64,000 bases of DNA from positions 2,046,001 through 2,110,000 of the forward strand of contig CBDHDJ010000004.1 of NCBI GenBank assembly GCA_965261645.1. The letters are read 5' to 3'. The notes below the pieces were generated by a model, which had not been told where the DNA came from, did no database searches, and worked only from the letters and a program-made list of their open reading frames with translations. Made by a program: the position numbers and the translations under genes. The stretch's first letter is position 1; every line of letters starts with the position of its first letter. Source of the stretch: CBDHDJ01 sp965261645 (GTDB taxonomy: Bacteria > Pseudomonadota > Alphaproteobacteria > SHVV01). Below are positions 52,479-60,924 of this stretch, in pieces.

Positions 52479-53870
52479 ATGGCCAATTACCTCTTTTCCG
52501 GCGGCACGGTCATCGACTGCACCGGAGCCAAGCCGAAGAAGGCGGCGGTCTTCATCGAAGGCAACCGCATCGCCAAGATCGGCGAGGAAGCGGCGGTCAA
52601 GAAGTTTGCCGAGGGCAAGAAGTACAAGACCGTCGATGCCTCGGGCAAAACCGTCATGCCCGGTATGATCGACTGTCACGTGCACCCGTCCTACGGCGAC
52701 ATCCTCTCGATCGAGGAGCTCGATCTCTACTCGACGGTCGAGTACCGCACGCTGAAGTCGGCCCATTTCATCAAGAAGGTACTGCGGGCCGGCATTACCG
52801 CCATGGGTTGCCCGGGCGGCACGTGGAACATCAACGTGGCGCTCAGGGATGCGGTGGCCTCGGGCCTCATCGAGGGGCCGCGCATCTCGGCCGGCGGACA
52901 CTACCTGTCGACCTACAACTCGACCGGCTCGTTCTTCCCGAGCCATATCGAGCATCCGAAGTCGTCCTTCGCCGTCATGTGCAACACCAAGGAAGAGTTC
53001 GTGAAACAAGCCCGCCTCGAGATCAAGAACGGCGTCGACATCGTCAAGGTCTCGGGTGACGGTGATACCGGCACGACCGCCGGGATGGCCCTCGCCGGCA
53101 GCATCACTTTAGAGGAGCTCAAGGCGATTGCCGAGATCGTGCACCTGATGGACAAGAAGTGCACGATCCACGCGCGTTCGGGCCGCGTGTCGGCCGATGC
53201 CGCACGGGCCGGCTTCAGCTACCTCACCCATTGCTCGTACGTGAACGACGAGGAAATCGGTGTGGTGATCGACAGCCAGATTCCGATCAACCCGACTCTG
53301 GCGTTGCTCGCCCAGGGCCTCGAGTGGGGGCCGGACGTCGGCCTGCACCCGATGGTGATCGATAGCTTCAAGCGTGAGCTCGATGCGGCATCCAAGTCGC
53401 TCACCAAGGCCTACAAGGGTGGCAACACGTTCATGGCCGGGACCGATTCGGGTCAGCTCACCGTGCCTTATGGCGCCTGGCATGCTCGCGAGCCCGAGCA
53501 TCTGATGAACTTTGTCGGCTTGAGCTCGATGGATGCGCTTTTGTCCATCACCAAGAACGCGGCGATCGCCTTCCCGGACAATGCCGGCATCGGCACCCTG
53601 GCGGAAGGCAATCTTGCCGATGTGCTGGTGGTCGATGGCGATCCCCTGAAGGACATCACGGTGCTGCAGGATGCCAGCCGCCTCAACGTCATCATGCAGG
53701 ATGGTGAAATCATCGACACCTCGGAGCCGATCGAAGATCCAATGCCGTACTCTTGGGAGTTGCCGATGATCATGTGGTCGGATCCCCGGCTGCCGGATCA
53801 GAACTTCGTGCGCGAGCACGCCAAGCAGAAGCCCAAGTGGATGCAAAAGCGGGCGAAAGCGGCGGAGTAA
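52479..53870 (+). CDS. Metal-dependent amidohydrolase 2 of 5
   Basis: A 463-residue paralogue of number 1. His67 and His69, Lys190 (IVKVSG), His231 (TIHARSG), His251 (LTHCSY) and Asp323 (AGTDSG) make up the expected metal site. It belongs with numbers 3 and 4 by PKKAAVFIEGN and TSEPIEDP. The residue after the third histidine and the loop before the fourth differ from number 1, so substrate range probably differs. The start MANYLFSGGT is shared with its neighbours; a frame open from 52347 is ignored. It is transcribed alone between its own promoter and terminator. Confidence 0.9.
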   Translation: MANYLFSGGTVIDCTGAKPKKAAVFIEGNRIAKIGEEAAVKKFAEGKKYKTVDASGKTVMPGMIDCHVHPSYGDILSIEELDLYSTVEYRTLKSAHFIKKVLRAGITAMGCPGGTWNINVALRDAVASGLIEGPRISAGGHYLSTYNSTGSFFPSHIEHPKSSFAVMCNTKEEFVKQARLEIKNGVDIVKVSGDGDTGTTAGMALAGSITLEELKAIAEIVHLMDKKCTIHARSGRVSADAARAGFSYLTHCSYVNDEEIGVVIDSQIPINPTLALLAQGLEWGPDVGLHPMVIDSFKRELDAASKSLTKAYKGGNTFMAGTDSGQLTVPYGAWHAREPEHLMNFVGLSSMDALLSITKNAAIAFPDNAGIGTLAEGNLADVLVVDGDPLKDITVLQDASRLNVIMQDGEIIDTSEPIEDPMPYSWELPMIMWSDPRLPDQNFVREHAKQKPKWMQKRAKAAE

Positions 53871-53914
53871 GAGGTTAGCCGCGAGTTCCACTCGTTTAAG
53901 TCTGAATTTGGAGG

Positions 53915-53938
53915 CCGGTGCGGCGCAAGTCGCACCGG
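53915..53938 (+). terminator. Intrinsic terminator of amidohydrolase 2
   Basis: CCGGTGCG pairs with CGCACCGG across an eight-base loop, followed by TCTTTTTC. It shares the CCGGTGCGGCG core with terminators 1 and 3. Confidence 0.85.
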
Positions 53939-53993
53939 TCTTTTTCTTGCTATGCGCAGTTGATTATTGATGATTCAAGCCCGCGCGCCCGGC

Positions 53994-54023
53994 TTGACGC
54001 TGTTCCAGCGCGAGCCTTACGAT
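53994..54023 (+). promoter_or_regulatory. Promoter of amidohydrolase 3
   Basis: -35 TTGACG (53994-53999), 18-base spacer, -10 TACGAT (54018-54023). The leader to the ATG is about 110 bases. Confidence 0.65.
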
Positions 54024-54111
54024 AGGGTAGGAATTGAGCGGCCTGGAGCGCCGCGGGTGGCATCGCGCCAGTGGGTCGATTAGCGCGCGGTGCCGGGAAG
54101 CAATCGATCAA

Positions 54112-54125
54112 CTCCATTGGAGGAG
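54112..54125 (+). promoter_or_regulatory. Ribosome site with small sequestering hairpin
   Basis: CTCC at 54112-54115 can pair with GGAG at 54119-54122, which overlaps the ribosome-binding AGGAG (54121-54125). The preceding element ACTCCATT recurs before numbers 4 and 5 with matching hairpins, so it is a conserved part of these leaders. Confidence 0.4.
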
Positions 54126-54133
54126 CAGCGACA

Positions 54134-55525
54134 ATGGCTAATTATCTGATTACCGGCGGGACGGTCATCGACTGCACCGGGGCCAAGCCGAAGAAAGCGG
54201 CTGTCTTCATCGAAGGCAATCGTATCGCCAAGATCGGCGAGGATGCGGCGCTGAAGAAGTACGCCGCAGGCAAGACGTACAAGGCGATAAACGCGTCGGG
54301 CAAAACCGTCATGCCCGGCATGATCGACTGCCATGTGCATCCGTCCTTTGGCGATATCATCTCGATCGAGGAGCTCGATCTCTATTCGACGGTCGAATAC
54401 CGCACCCTGAAATCGGCCCACTATATCAAGAAGGTGTTGCGGGCCGGCATCACCAGCATGGGTTGCCCGGGCGGTGTGTGGAACATCAACGTGGCGCTCC
54501 GGGATGCGGTCGCCTCGGGTCTCATCGAGGGGCCGCGCATTTCGGCAGCCGGTCACCTGCTCTCGACGTGGAATTCCACGGGCTCGTTCTTCCCGACCCA
54601 TTTGGAGCACCCCAAATCGTCGGGCGGGGTCATTTGCAACACGACGGACGAGTTCGTGAAGCAGGCACGTCTCGAGATCAAGAACGGCGTCGACATCGTC
54701 AAGGTGGGCGGCGATGGCGACACGGGAACCACGGCCGGGCAGGACCTGACGGGAAGCATCACGCTCGAGGACTTGAAGGCGATCGCCGAGATCACGCACC
54801 TGATGGACAAGAAGTGCACCATCCACTGCCGTTCGGGCCGCGTCTCGGCCGATGCCTCACGGGCCGGTTTCGATTACCTCCTCCATTGCTCGTACATGAA
54901 CGACGAGCACGTGGGCGTGGTGATCGACAACCAGACGCCGATCAACCCGACGCTCGCGTTGCTGGTACAGGGCCTCGAATGGGGGCCGGATGTCGGCCTG
55001 CACCCGATGGTCATCGACAGCTTCAAGCGTGAAATCGACGCGGCGACCAAGTCTCTGAGCAAGGCCTACAAAGGCGGCATCATGTTCATGGCGGGCACCG
55101 ATTCGGGTCAGCTCACGGTGCCCTACGGCGCCTGGCACGCCCGCGAGCCCGAGCATCTCATGAACATCGTCGGCTTGAGCTCGATGGATGCGCTGTTGTC
55201 CATCACCAAGAATGCGGCGTTCTGCTTTCCCGCCAATGCCGGAGTCGGCACCCTGGAAGTGGGCAATTATGCGGATGTTCTGGTGGTCGATGGCGATCCC
55301 CTGAAGGACATCACCGTGCTTCAGGATCCCAGCCGTCTCAACGTCATCATGCAGGATGGCGAGATTGTAGATACCTCGGAGCCGATCGAGGATCCGGTGC
55401 CGTACTCGTGGGAGCTACCGATGATCATGTGGTCGGATCCCCGTCTGCCGACGCAGGAGTTCGTGCGCGAGCACGCCAAGCGGAAGCCCAAGTGGATGCA
55501 AAAGCGGGCGAAGGCAGCGGAGTAA
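54134..55525 (+). CDS. Metal-dependent amidohydrolase 3 of 5
   Basis: A 463-residue protein, closest to number 2 by eye across its whole length. The metal site is kept: DCHVHPSFG, IVKVGG (lysine), TIHCRSG, LLHCSY and AGTDSG. Glycine replaces serine right after the lysine, and the third-histidine loop reads HCRSG instead of HARSG. The ribosome site AGGAG lies in a short CTCC-GGAG hairpin just upstream of the ATG. It has its own promoter 111 bases upstream and a terminator. Recent duplication from number 2 (or the reverse) is likely. Confidence 0.9.
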   Translation: MANYLITGGTVIDCTGAKPKKAAVFIEGNRIAKIGEDAALKKYAAGKTYKAINASGKTVMPGMIDCHVHPSFGDIISIEELDLYSTVEYRTLKSAHYIKKVLRAGITSMGCPGGVWNINVALRDAVASGLIEGPRISAAGHLLSTWNSTGSFFPTHLEHPKSSGGVICNTTDEFVKQARLEIKNGVDIVKVGGDGDTGTTAGQDLTGSITLEDLKAIAEITHLMDKKCTIHCRSGRVSADASRAGFDYLLHCSYMNDEHVGVVIDNQTPINPTLALLVQGLEWGPDVGLHPMVIDSFKREIDAATKSLSKAYKGGIMFMAGTDSGQLTVPYGAWHAREPEHLMNIVGLSSMDALLSITKNAAFCFPANAGVGTLEVGNYADVLVVDGDPLKDITVLQDPSRLNVIMQDGEIVDTSEPIEDPVPYSWELPMIMWSDPRLPTQEFVREHAKRKPKWMQKRAKAAE

Positions 55526-55584
55526 GCGGTTACCCGCGATTTCCGCTCGCTTGAGCGCAACATCTCGCTTGAGCGCACATAATG

Positions 55585-55614
55585 AGGCCGGTGCGGCGCC
55601 TGTCGCACCGGCCT
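55585..55614 (+). terminator. Intrinsic terminator of amidohydrolase 3
   Basis: AGGCCGGTGCG pairs perfectly with CGCACCGGCCT across an eight-base loop and is followed by TTTT. Confidence 0.9.
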
Positions 55615-55666
55615 TTTTATTGGCCGCAGGGGATCGACGACGGATATCTCATCTCATCGACCGAGC

Positions 55667-55696
55667 TTGACGTTCATTGGGTCCAAGTCCTACGAT
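55667..55696 (+). promoter_or_regulatory. Promoter of amidohydrolase 4
   Basis: -35 TTGACG (55667-55672), 18-base spacer, -10 TACGAT (55691-55696). The leader to the ATG is about 110 bases. Confidence 0.65.
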
Positions 55697-55805
55697 GACG
55701 CCAAGATTTGACGCAGCGCGTGCCGGATCTGCATGGCTCTTGCGCGGTCCATTGCGGAGAGCGCAGAACGGCCCTTCACGAACTCCATTGGGGGAGTAAA
55801 AGAGA

Positions 55806-57194
55806 ATGGCTAACTACCTCTTTACTGGCGGAACGGTCATCGACTGTACCGGGGCCAAGCCGAAGAAGGCGGCGGTCTTCACCGAAGGCGACCGCATCGC
55901 CAAGATCGGCGAGGAAGCGGCGGTCAAGAAGTTTGCCGAGGGCAAGAAATACAAGACGATCGATGCCTCGGGCAAAACCGTCATGCCCGGCATGATCGAC
56001 TGCCACGTGCATCCGTCCTACGGCGAGGCCGGCTCGATCGAGGCGCTCGATCTCTATTCGACGGTCGAGTACCGCACGCTGATAGCGGCCCACTCCATCA
56101 AGAAAGTGCTCCGGGCCGGCATCACCAGCATGGGTTGCCCGGGCGGTGTGTGGAACATCAACGTGGCGCTCAGGGATGCGGTGGCCTCGGGCCTCATCGA
56201 GGGGCCGCGCATCTCGGCCGGCGGGCACTACTTGTCGACATGGAACTCCACCGGTTCGTTTTTCCCGAGCCATATGGAGCATCCGGTCTCGTCGGTTGGC
56301 AGGATCTGCAACACCAAGGACGAGTTCATCGCGGCGGCACGCCTCGAGATCAAAGACGGTGTCGATATCGTCAAGATCTCGGGCGACGGCGATACCGCGA
56401 CCGGCACCATGGATGTCCTCGGTAGCATCACCTTCGAGGAAATGAAGGCGGTCGCAGATATCACCCACCTGATGGACAAGAAGATCACCGGACACTGCCG
56501 CGGAGGCCGGGCCACCGTCGATGCGGTGCGTGCCGGCTTCGACTGGGTCTGCCACGCCTCGTTCATGAGTGATGACGACATCGGTGTCGTGATCGATCAT
56601 CAGACGCCGTTGAACCCGTCGCTGACGATCTATGCGCAGCTCATCGAATGGGGACCTGATCTCGGCGTCCACCCGGCGCTTATCGACAGCTTCAAGCGCG
56701 AGCTCGATGCGGCCTCGAAGGCGCTCAGCAAGGCCTATAAGGGCGGCATCACGATTATGGCCGGGACCGACTCCGGTCAGTTCACCGCGCCGTCCGGCGA
56801 GTGGCATGCGCGCGAGCCCGAGCATCTCATGAACATCGTGGGCTTGAGCCCGATGGATGCGATTTTGTCCATCACTAAGAATGCCGCGATCGTCTTTCCG
56901 GATAACTCCGGTATCGGGACCCTGGAGGAAGGCAAATTCGCCGATGTGCTCGTGGTGAACGGCGATCCCTTGAAGGACATCACGGTCATTCAGGATAAGT
57001 CCCGCATCGAGGTGATCATGCAGGGTGGTGAGATCATCGATACATCGGAGCCGATCGAGGATCCGATTCGGTACCCGTGGGAATTGCCGATGGTCATGTG
57101 GTCGGACCCCCGCCTGCCGGATCAGAACTTCGTGCGTGAGCACGCCAAGGTCAAGCCCAAGTGGATGGAGAAGCGGGCGAAAGCAGCGGAGTAA
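55806..57194 (+). CDS. Metal-dependent amidohydrolase 4 of 5
   Basis: A 462-residue protein with the superfamily metal site: DCHVHPSYG, IVKISG, GHCRGG, VCHASF and AGTDSG. It is the most changed around the pocket: GHCRGGRATVDAVRAG replaces the IHxRSGRVSADA of its neighbours, and VCHASF differs from the others. The C-terminal part is mixed: TSEPIEDP as in 2 and 3, but SRIEVIMQ closer to 1 and 5. A ribosome site lies in an ACTCC-GGAGT hairpin (55782-55797). It has its own promoter and terminator. A distinct substrate is likely. Confidence 0.9.
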   Translation: MANYLFTGGTVIDCTGAKPKKAAVFTEGDRIAKIGEEAAVKKFAEGKKYKTIDASGKTVMPGMIDCHVHPSYGEAGSIEALDLYSTVEYRTLIAAHSIKKVLRAGITSMGCPGGVWNINVALRDAVASGLIEGPRISAGGHYLSTWNSTGSFFPSHMEHPVSSVGRICNTKDEFIAAARLEIKDGVDIVKISGDGDTATGTMDVLGSITFEEMKAVADITHLMDKKITGHCRGGRATVDAVRAGFDWVCHASFMSDDDIGVVIDHQTPLNPSLTIYAQLIEWGPDLGVHPALIDSFKRELDAASKALSKAYKGGITIMAGTDSGQFTAPSGEWHAREPEHLMNIVGLSPMDAILSITKNAAIVFPDNSGIGTLEEGKFADVLVVNGDPLKDITVIQDKSRIEVIMQGGEIIDTSEPIEDPIRYPWELPMVMWSDPRLPDQNFVREHAKVKPKWMEKRAKAAE

Positions 57195-57234
57195 GCCGCT
57201 AGCCACGATATCCGCTCATTTGAGCCCAACGATA

Positions 57235-57264
57235 AGGCCGGTGCGGTCAACGCCGCACTGGCCT
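57235..57264 (+). terminator. Intrinsic terminator of amidohydrolase 4
   Basis: AGGCCGGTGCGG pairs with CCGCACTGGCCT (one G-T pair) across a six-base loop and is followed by TCTTTTT. Confidence 0.87.
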
Positions 57265-57319
57265 TCTTTTTCAGCTAAAACGGGCGAAAATGCAGGGGTT
57301 CGGGCCCCGCTGACTCAGC

Positions 57320-57349
57320 TTGACGGCCTTCCGGCGCGAACCGTATGAT
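57320..57349 (+). promoter_or_regulatory. Promoter of amidohydrolase 5
   Basis: -35 TTGACG (57320-57325), 18-base spacer, -10 TATGAT (57344-57349). The leader to the ATG is about 107 bases and includes a CTCC-GGAG hairpin (57435-57448) at the ribosome site. Confidence 0.65.
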
Positions 57350-57456
57350 GGCGTCAATGTTAGCTGCATAGGTGACTGGGAATCATTGCGCCGGCCAGAT
57401 CGAGGGCGGGCGGAGTATTTCCCGCAAACTTCAACTCCATTCGGGGAGCCTCAGGA

Positions 57457-58851
57457 ATGGCCAATTATCTCATTAACAACGGGACCGTCTTGGATTGCAC
57501 CGGGGCCAAGCCCAAGAAGAACACTTCGGTGTTCGTCGAGGGCAACCGTATCGCCAAGATCGGCGAGTCCGCGAAGGTCAAGAAGTACGCCGAGGGCAAG
57601 AAGTACAAGACGATCGACGCCGGCGGAAAGACCATCATGCCGGGCATGATCGACTGCCACGTGCATCCCTCCTACGGCGACATCATCGCGATCGAGGAGC
57701 TCGAGCTTTACAGCAACGTCGAGTACCGCACGCTCAAGTCTGCGCTGGCTTGCAAGAAAGTGCTCCGCGCCGGCGTGACCAGCATGGGCTGCCCGGGCGG
57801 CGTGTGGAACATCAACGTGGCGCTCAGGGATGCCATCAACTCCGGTCTCATCGAGGGCCCCCGGATGACGGCCGGCGGCCACTATCTCTCGACGTGGAAC
57901 TCCACCGGCTCGTTCTTTCCGACCCATATGGAGCACCCCAAATCGTCGGTCGGCGTGCTGTGCAACACGACGGAAGAGTTCGTGAAGCAGGTCCGCCTCG
58001 AGATCAAGAACGGCGTCGACATCGTCAAGATTTCGGGCGACGGCGACACCACCTCGACAGCCGGCATGGATCTCCTGGGCTCGATCACCCTCGACGACCT
58101 GAAGGCGATCTCGGAGATCGTCCACCTCATGGACAAGATGGTGACGATCCATGCCCGCTCGGGCCGCGCCTCGCGGGATGCCGCGTTGGCCGGCTTCACC
58201 TGGCTCACCCACGGCTCCTACATGTCGGACGAGGACCTCGCGGTGGTCATCGATTGCGGCACCCCGATCAATCCGACCTTCGCCCTGCTCGCCAACACCA
58301 TCGATTGGGGCCCGGACCTCGGCATGCACCCGGCGATCATCGACAGCTACAAGCGTGAAGTGGACGCCGCCTCCAACATCCTCAGCAAAGCCCACAAACA
58401 GGGCGTGATGATCATGGCCGGGACCGACTCGGGCCAGACCGCGGTGCCCTATGGTGATTGGCATGCGCGCGAGATGGAGCATTTGATGACCTATCTCGGC
58501 ATGAGCGCTATGGATGCGTTGCGGGCCGGTACCATCAATGCTGCGTTCGTGCTGCGCATGCAGGATCAGATCGGCACACTGGAGGAGGGCAAGCTTGCTG
58601 ACATTCTCGTAGTGAAGGGCGATCCGCTGGCCGACATCGCGGTGTTGCAGGACAAGTCCCGCCTCGAAGTAATCATGAAAGACGGCGAGATCGTCGATAC
58701 CTCGATTCCAATCGAGACGCCGGTGCCCTATCCGTGGGAGTTGCCGATGGTCATGTGGTCGGACCCCCGCTTGCCGGATCAGGACTTCGTCCGCGATCAC
58801 GCCAAGCAGAAGCCCTCCTGGATGCAGAAGAGGGCGAAGGCGGCCGAGTAA
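57457..58851 (+). CDS. Metal-dependent amidohydrolase 5 of 5
   Basis: A 464-residue protein of the same family: DCHVHPSYG, IVKISG, TIHARSG, LTHGSY and AGTDSG form the metal site. It groups with number 1 (PKKNTSVFVEGN, TIDAGGKTIMPG, GTPINPTFALL, DTSIPIETP), so the array reads A-B-B-B-A. The third-histidine loop ends ASRDAALAG, unlike the others. It has its own promoter and terminator. An alpha/beta hydrolase follows 208 bases later. A cytoplasmic hydrolase for a cyclic or linear amide is the family expectation. Confidence 0.9.
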   Translation: MANYLINNGTVLDCTGAKPKKNTSVFVEGNRIAKIGESAKVKKYAEGKKYKTIDAGGKTIMPGMIDCHVHPSYGDIIAIEELELYSNVEYRTLKSALACKKVLRAGVTSMGCPGGVWNINVALRDAINSGLIEGPRMTAGGHYLSTWNSTGSFFPTHMEHPKSSVGVLCNTTEEFVKQVRLEIKNGVDIVKISGDGDTTSTAGMDLLGSITLDDLKAISEIVHLMDKMVTIHARSGRASRDAALAGFTWLTHGSYMSDEDLAVVIDCGTPINPTFALLANTIDWGPDLGMHPAIIDSYKREVDAASNILSKAHKQGVMIMAGTDSGQTAVPYGDWHAREMEHLMTYLGMSAMDALRAGTINAAFVLRMQDQIGTLEEGKLADILVVKGDPLADIAVLQDKSRLEVIMKDGEIVDTSIPIETPVPYPWELPMVMWSDPRLPDQDFVRDHAKQKPSWMQKRAKAAE

Positions 58852-58902
58852 CGCTTTTGTCGAGCGCCCTTGTGTGAGGCGCGTTCGGCTCACGTGTAAG
58901 GA

Positions 58903-58939
58903 AAGCCGGGGCGGTCCCTCAAGAGAGCCGCCTCGGCTT
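58903..58939 (+). terminator. Intrinsic terminator of amidohydrolase 5
   Basis: AAGCCGGGGCGG pairs with CCGCCTCGGCTT (one G-T pair) across a 13-base loop. The following run is only moderately T-rich, so this one is weaker than the other four. Confidence 0.7.
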
Positions 58940-59059
58940 GCCTTGTAGAGCGAGGGAACGACGGGCCAGCCCGTTCCGGTATCGGGTGTGGCCAAAAACA
59001 TCGGACCGGCGGCGGTAAGGATCGGCTCGGTCCTGAAAATGTGATCAGGGGAGGGGAAC

Positions 59060-59875
59060 ATGCCGTTTTATGAAAACGATGGGCTAAAGCTCTATTACGA
59101 GGAGCATGGCGAGGGTGAGCCGCTCGTGCTCGTGCACGGCTACGGTCAGGATCACACGGCCTGGCTCGATCCCTTGGACGACTATGCGCGATACTTTCGT
59201 ACCATCATCATCGATGCCCGCGGCGGGGGTCAGAGCGATGTGCCGGAGCCGGGCTACAAAATTCTCGATATGGTGCACGACGTCACCGCGTTGATGGATC
59301 ACCTCAAGCTGGACAAGATCCACTTCAGCGGCTTCTCGATGGGGGGCGCCATCGGCCAGGAGATGGCGATCCACTATCCGGAAAAACTGATTACCCTGAC
59401 ACTCAACTCGACCTGGGAGGGCGGACCCTGCCCCCACATGGAGCGCTGGGTGGACATTCGCAGCATTCTCATTGCCCAGAACGATCCGGTGGTGAACGTC
59501 GGCACCCGGATCGTCAGCTTCTTCAGCCCCGAATGGTGCAACAAGAACGAGGATCGTGTCGCTCAGTTCATCAAGCGGGCCAACAGCAATCCCCATCCCA
59601 TGGGTGAAAAAGCGATCACCGGCCACGGGGTGGCGGTAAAGGGGCACGATACGCGCGGCCGGCTCGACCAGATCAAAGGCATTCCGACGTTGATCACGGT
59701 GGGCAGCATCGATCGCTCGACGCTGCCGTCCCAATCGCGCTATCTGCACGAGAACATCGAGGGATCGGAGCTGCACTTTATCGAGGAGGGCGGCCACTTC
59801 ACGCCTTACTCCCACCCCAACGAGTTCGTCACCATCACTTTGGGCTTCCTGCTGAAGAACGCAGCCGGCGCCTAA
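59060..59875 (+). CDS. Alpha/beta hydrolase
   Basis: A 271-residue cytoplasmic enzyme with the alpha/beta fold. The nucleophile is the serine of GFSMGGA, the oxyanion segment is LVHGYGQDHTAW, and the acid and histidine of the triad are expected near TVGSIDRSTLP and EEGGHFTPY. The sequence resembles 3-oxoadipate enol-lactonase-like hydrolases of aromatic catabolism. A strong ribosome site (GGGGAGGGGAAC) precedes the ATG. Two SnoaL-like genes follow on the same strand. It probably acts late in the pathway on an ester, lactone or C-C bond. Confidence 0.9.
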   Translation: MPFYENDGLKLYYEEHGEGEPLVLVHGYGQDHTAWLDPLDDYARYFRTIIIDARGGGQSDVPEPGYKILDMVHDVTALMDHLKLDKIHFSGFSMGGAIGQEMAIHYPEKLITLTLNSTWEGGPCPHMERWVDIRSILIAQNDPVVNVGTRIVSFFSPEWCNKNEDRVAQFIKRANSNPHPMGEKAITGHGVAVKGHDTRGRLDQIKGIPTLITVGSIDRSTLPSQSRYLHENIEGSELHFIEEGGHFTPYSHPNEFVTITLGFLLKNAAGA

Positions 59876-59916
59876 TTCGGCTAACCAAATCCAGCTAAGA
59901 ATATGGAGTTGATGAC

Positions 59917-60321
59917 ATGTCTGTAGCAGCAGAAGAGAGAGTAACCCCACTGTCGAACGAGCATCTCGACTCGCTTGCCGATGCCTTCAACCGGAAGGAT
60001 GTCGAGGCTATTGTCGAGTTCTTTGCCGAGGACGGCGTCTTCCGGCTCGCCCACGGCAAGGATCCCGAGGGCACGACGCTCAAGGGCAAGGCGGCGATCG
60101 GCGCCTTCCTCAAGGAGCGCTTCGAGGCGATCAGCGACATGCGCTGGGAGAACGCGACCCGGTTCTTCGTCGGTAACCGCGCCGTCTCGGAATGGGTGGT
60201 CAAAGGTACGCGGCCCAATGGCACGACGATCCACGCCAACGGCTGCGACATCTACACCTTCGACGATGACGGCAAGATCGTCATCAAGGACACGTTCTGG
60301 AAGTTTGATCCCGGCGCCTGA
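59917..60321 (+). CDS. SnoaL-like (NTF2 fold) protein, copy 1
   Basis: A 134-residue protein with the NTF2-like pattern: a helix LADAFNRKDVEAIVEFFAEDGVF, then strands ending RPNGTTIHANGCDIYTFDDDGKIVIKDTFWKFD. SnoaL-like proteins are small cyclases, isomerases or hydrolases acting inside a conical cavity. It lies 41 bases after the alpha/beta hydrolase and 33 before its paralogue, so the three form one transcription unit. The exact reaction is unknown. Confidence 0.87.
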   Translation: MSVAAEERVTPLSNEHLDSLADAFNRKDVEAIVEFFAEDGVFRLAHGKDPEGTTLKGKAAIGAFLKERFEAISDMRWENATRFFVGNRAVSEWVVKGTRPNGTTIHANGCDIYTFDDDGKIVIKDTFWKFDPGA

Positions 60322-60354
60322 GGGTGCAGAAACGTTAATTGAGGAGCCACAACC

Positions 60355-60759
60355 ATGACTGTAACGGTCGAAGCGCGCGGCTTCGTGATCACCGCGGACT
60401 ATGTCGAGGAGATCTCCGCCGCCTTCAACCGCCAGGATGTCGATGCGATTACCGAGTATTTCGCCGAGGACGGCATCTTCCAGATCGCGCTCGGCACGGA
60501 GCCCTGGGGCACGCGGATCTCCGGCAAGGAAAATATCCGCGAATTCCTCGCCAAGCGGTTCGAGCAGATGCCCGATCTGCGTTGGGACGACCCTCGGAGC
60601 TTCGTGTCCGGCAACCGCGGCGTCTCAGAATGGGTGGTGAAGGGAACCACGCCCGAAGGCAACGCGCTCAACTTCAACGGCTGCGATCTCTACACGTTCA
60701 ACAATGAGGGTAAGATCACGTTTAAGGACTCGTTCTGGAAGTTCGATCCCGGGTCGTGA
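60355..60759 (+). CDS. SnoaL-like (NTF2 fold) protein, copy 2
   Basis: Also 134 residues and collinear with copy 1 (SAAFNRQDVDAITEYFAEDGIF; NGCDLYTFNNEGKITFKDSFWKFDPGS). A ribosome site (GAGGAG) precedes the ATG. It is the second of a tandem pair, the same habit of local duplication as the amidohydrolases. As no ring-hydroxylating beta subunit (also an NTF2 fold) is present in the window, I considered that role, but the length is shorter than usual, so it is not claimed. Confidence 0.87.
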   Translation: MTVTVEARGFVITADYVEEISAAFNRQDVDAITEYFAEDGIFQIALGTEPWGTRISGKENIREFLAKRFEQMPDLRWDDPRSFVSGNRGVSEWVVKGTTPEGNALNFNGCDLYTFNNEGKITFKDSFWKFDPGS

Positions 60760-60924
60760 GCCGGCGAGCAACCGGTTTGTTCGATGTGATATGTTCGTTT
60801 AACAGAGGTGCTACGTTGATTGGCCAGCGGGCTGTGCTGTCGTGCGCAGACCGGCGAGAGAATGAAGTCGCGTATCAAGCGAACGGTTAAAACTCAAGCA
60901 GCTGCAACAGGAGAGGACTTACAA

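Noticed and set aside
60355..60759. Beta subunit of a ring-hydroxylating dioxygenase
   Set aside because: It has the right fold class but is shorter than usual beta subunits, lies 50 kb from the Rieske genes, and is a tandem SnoaL-like pair.
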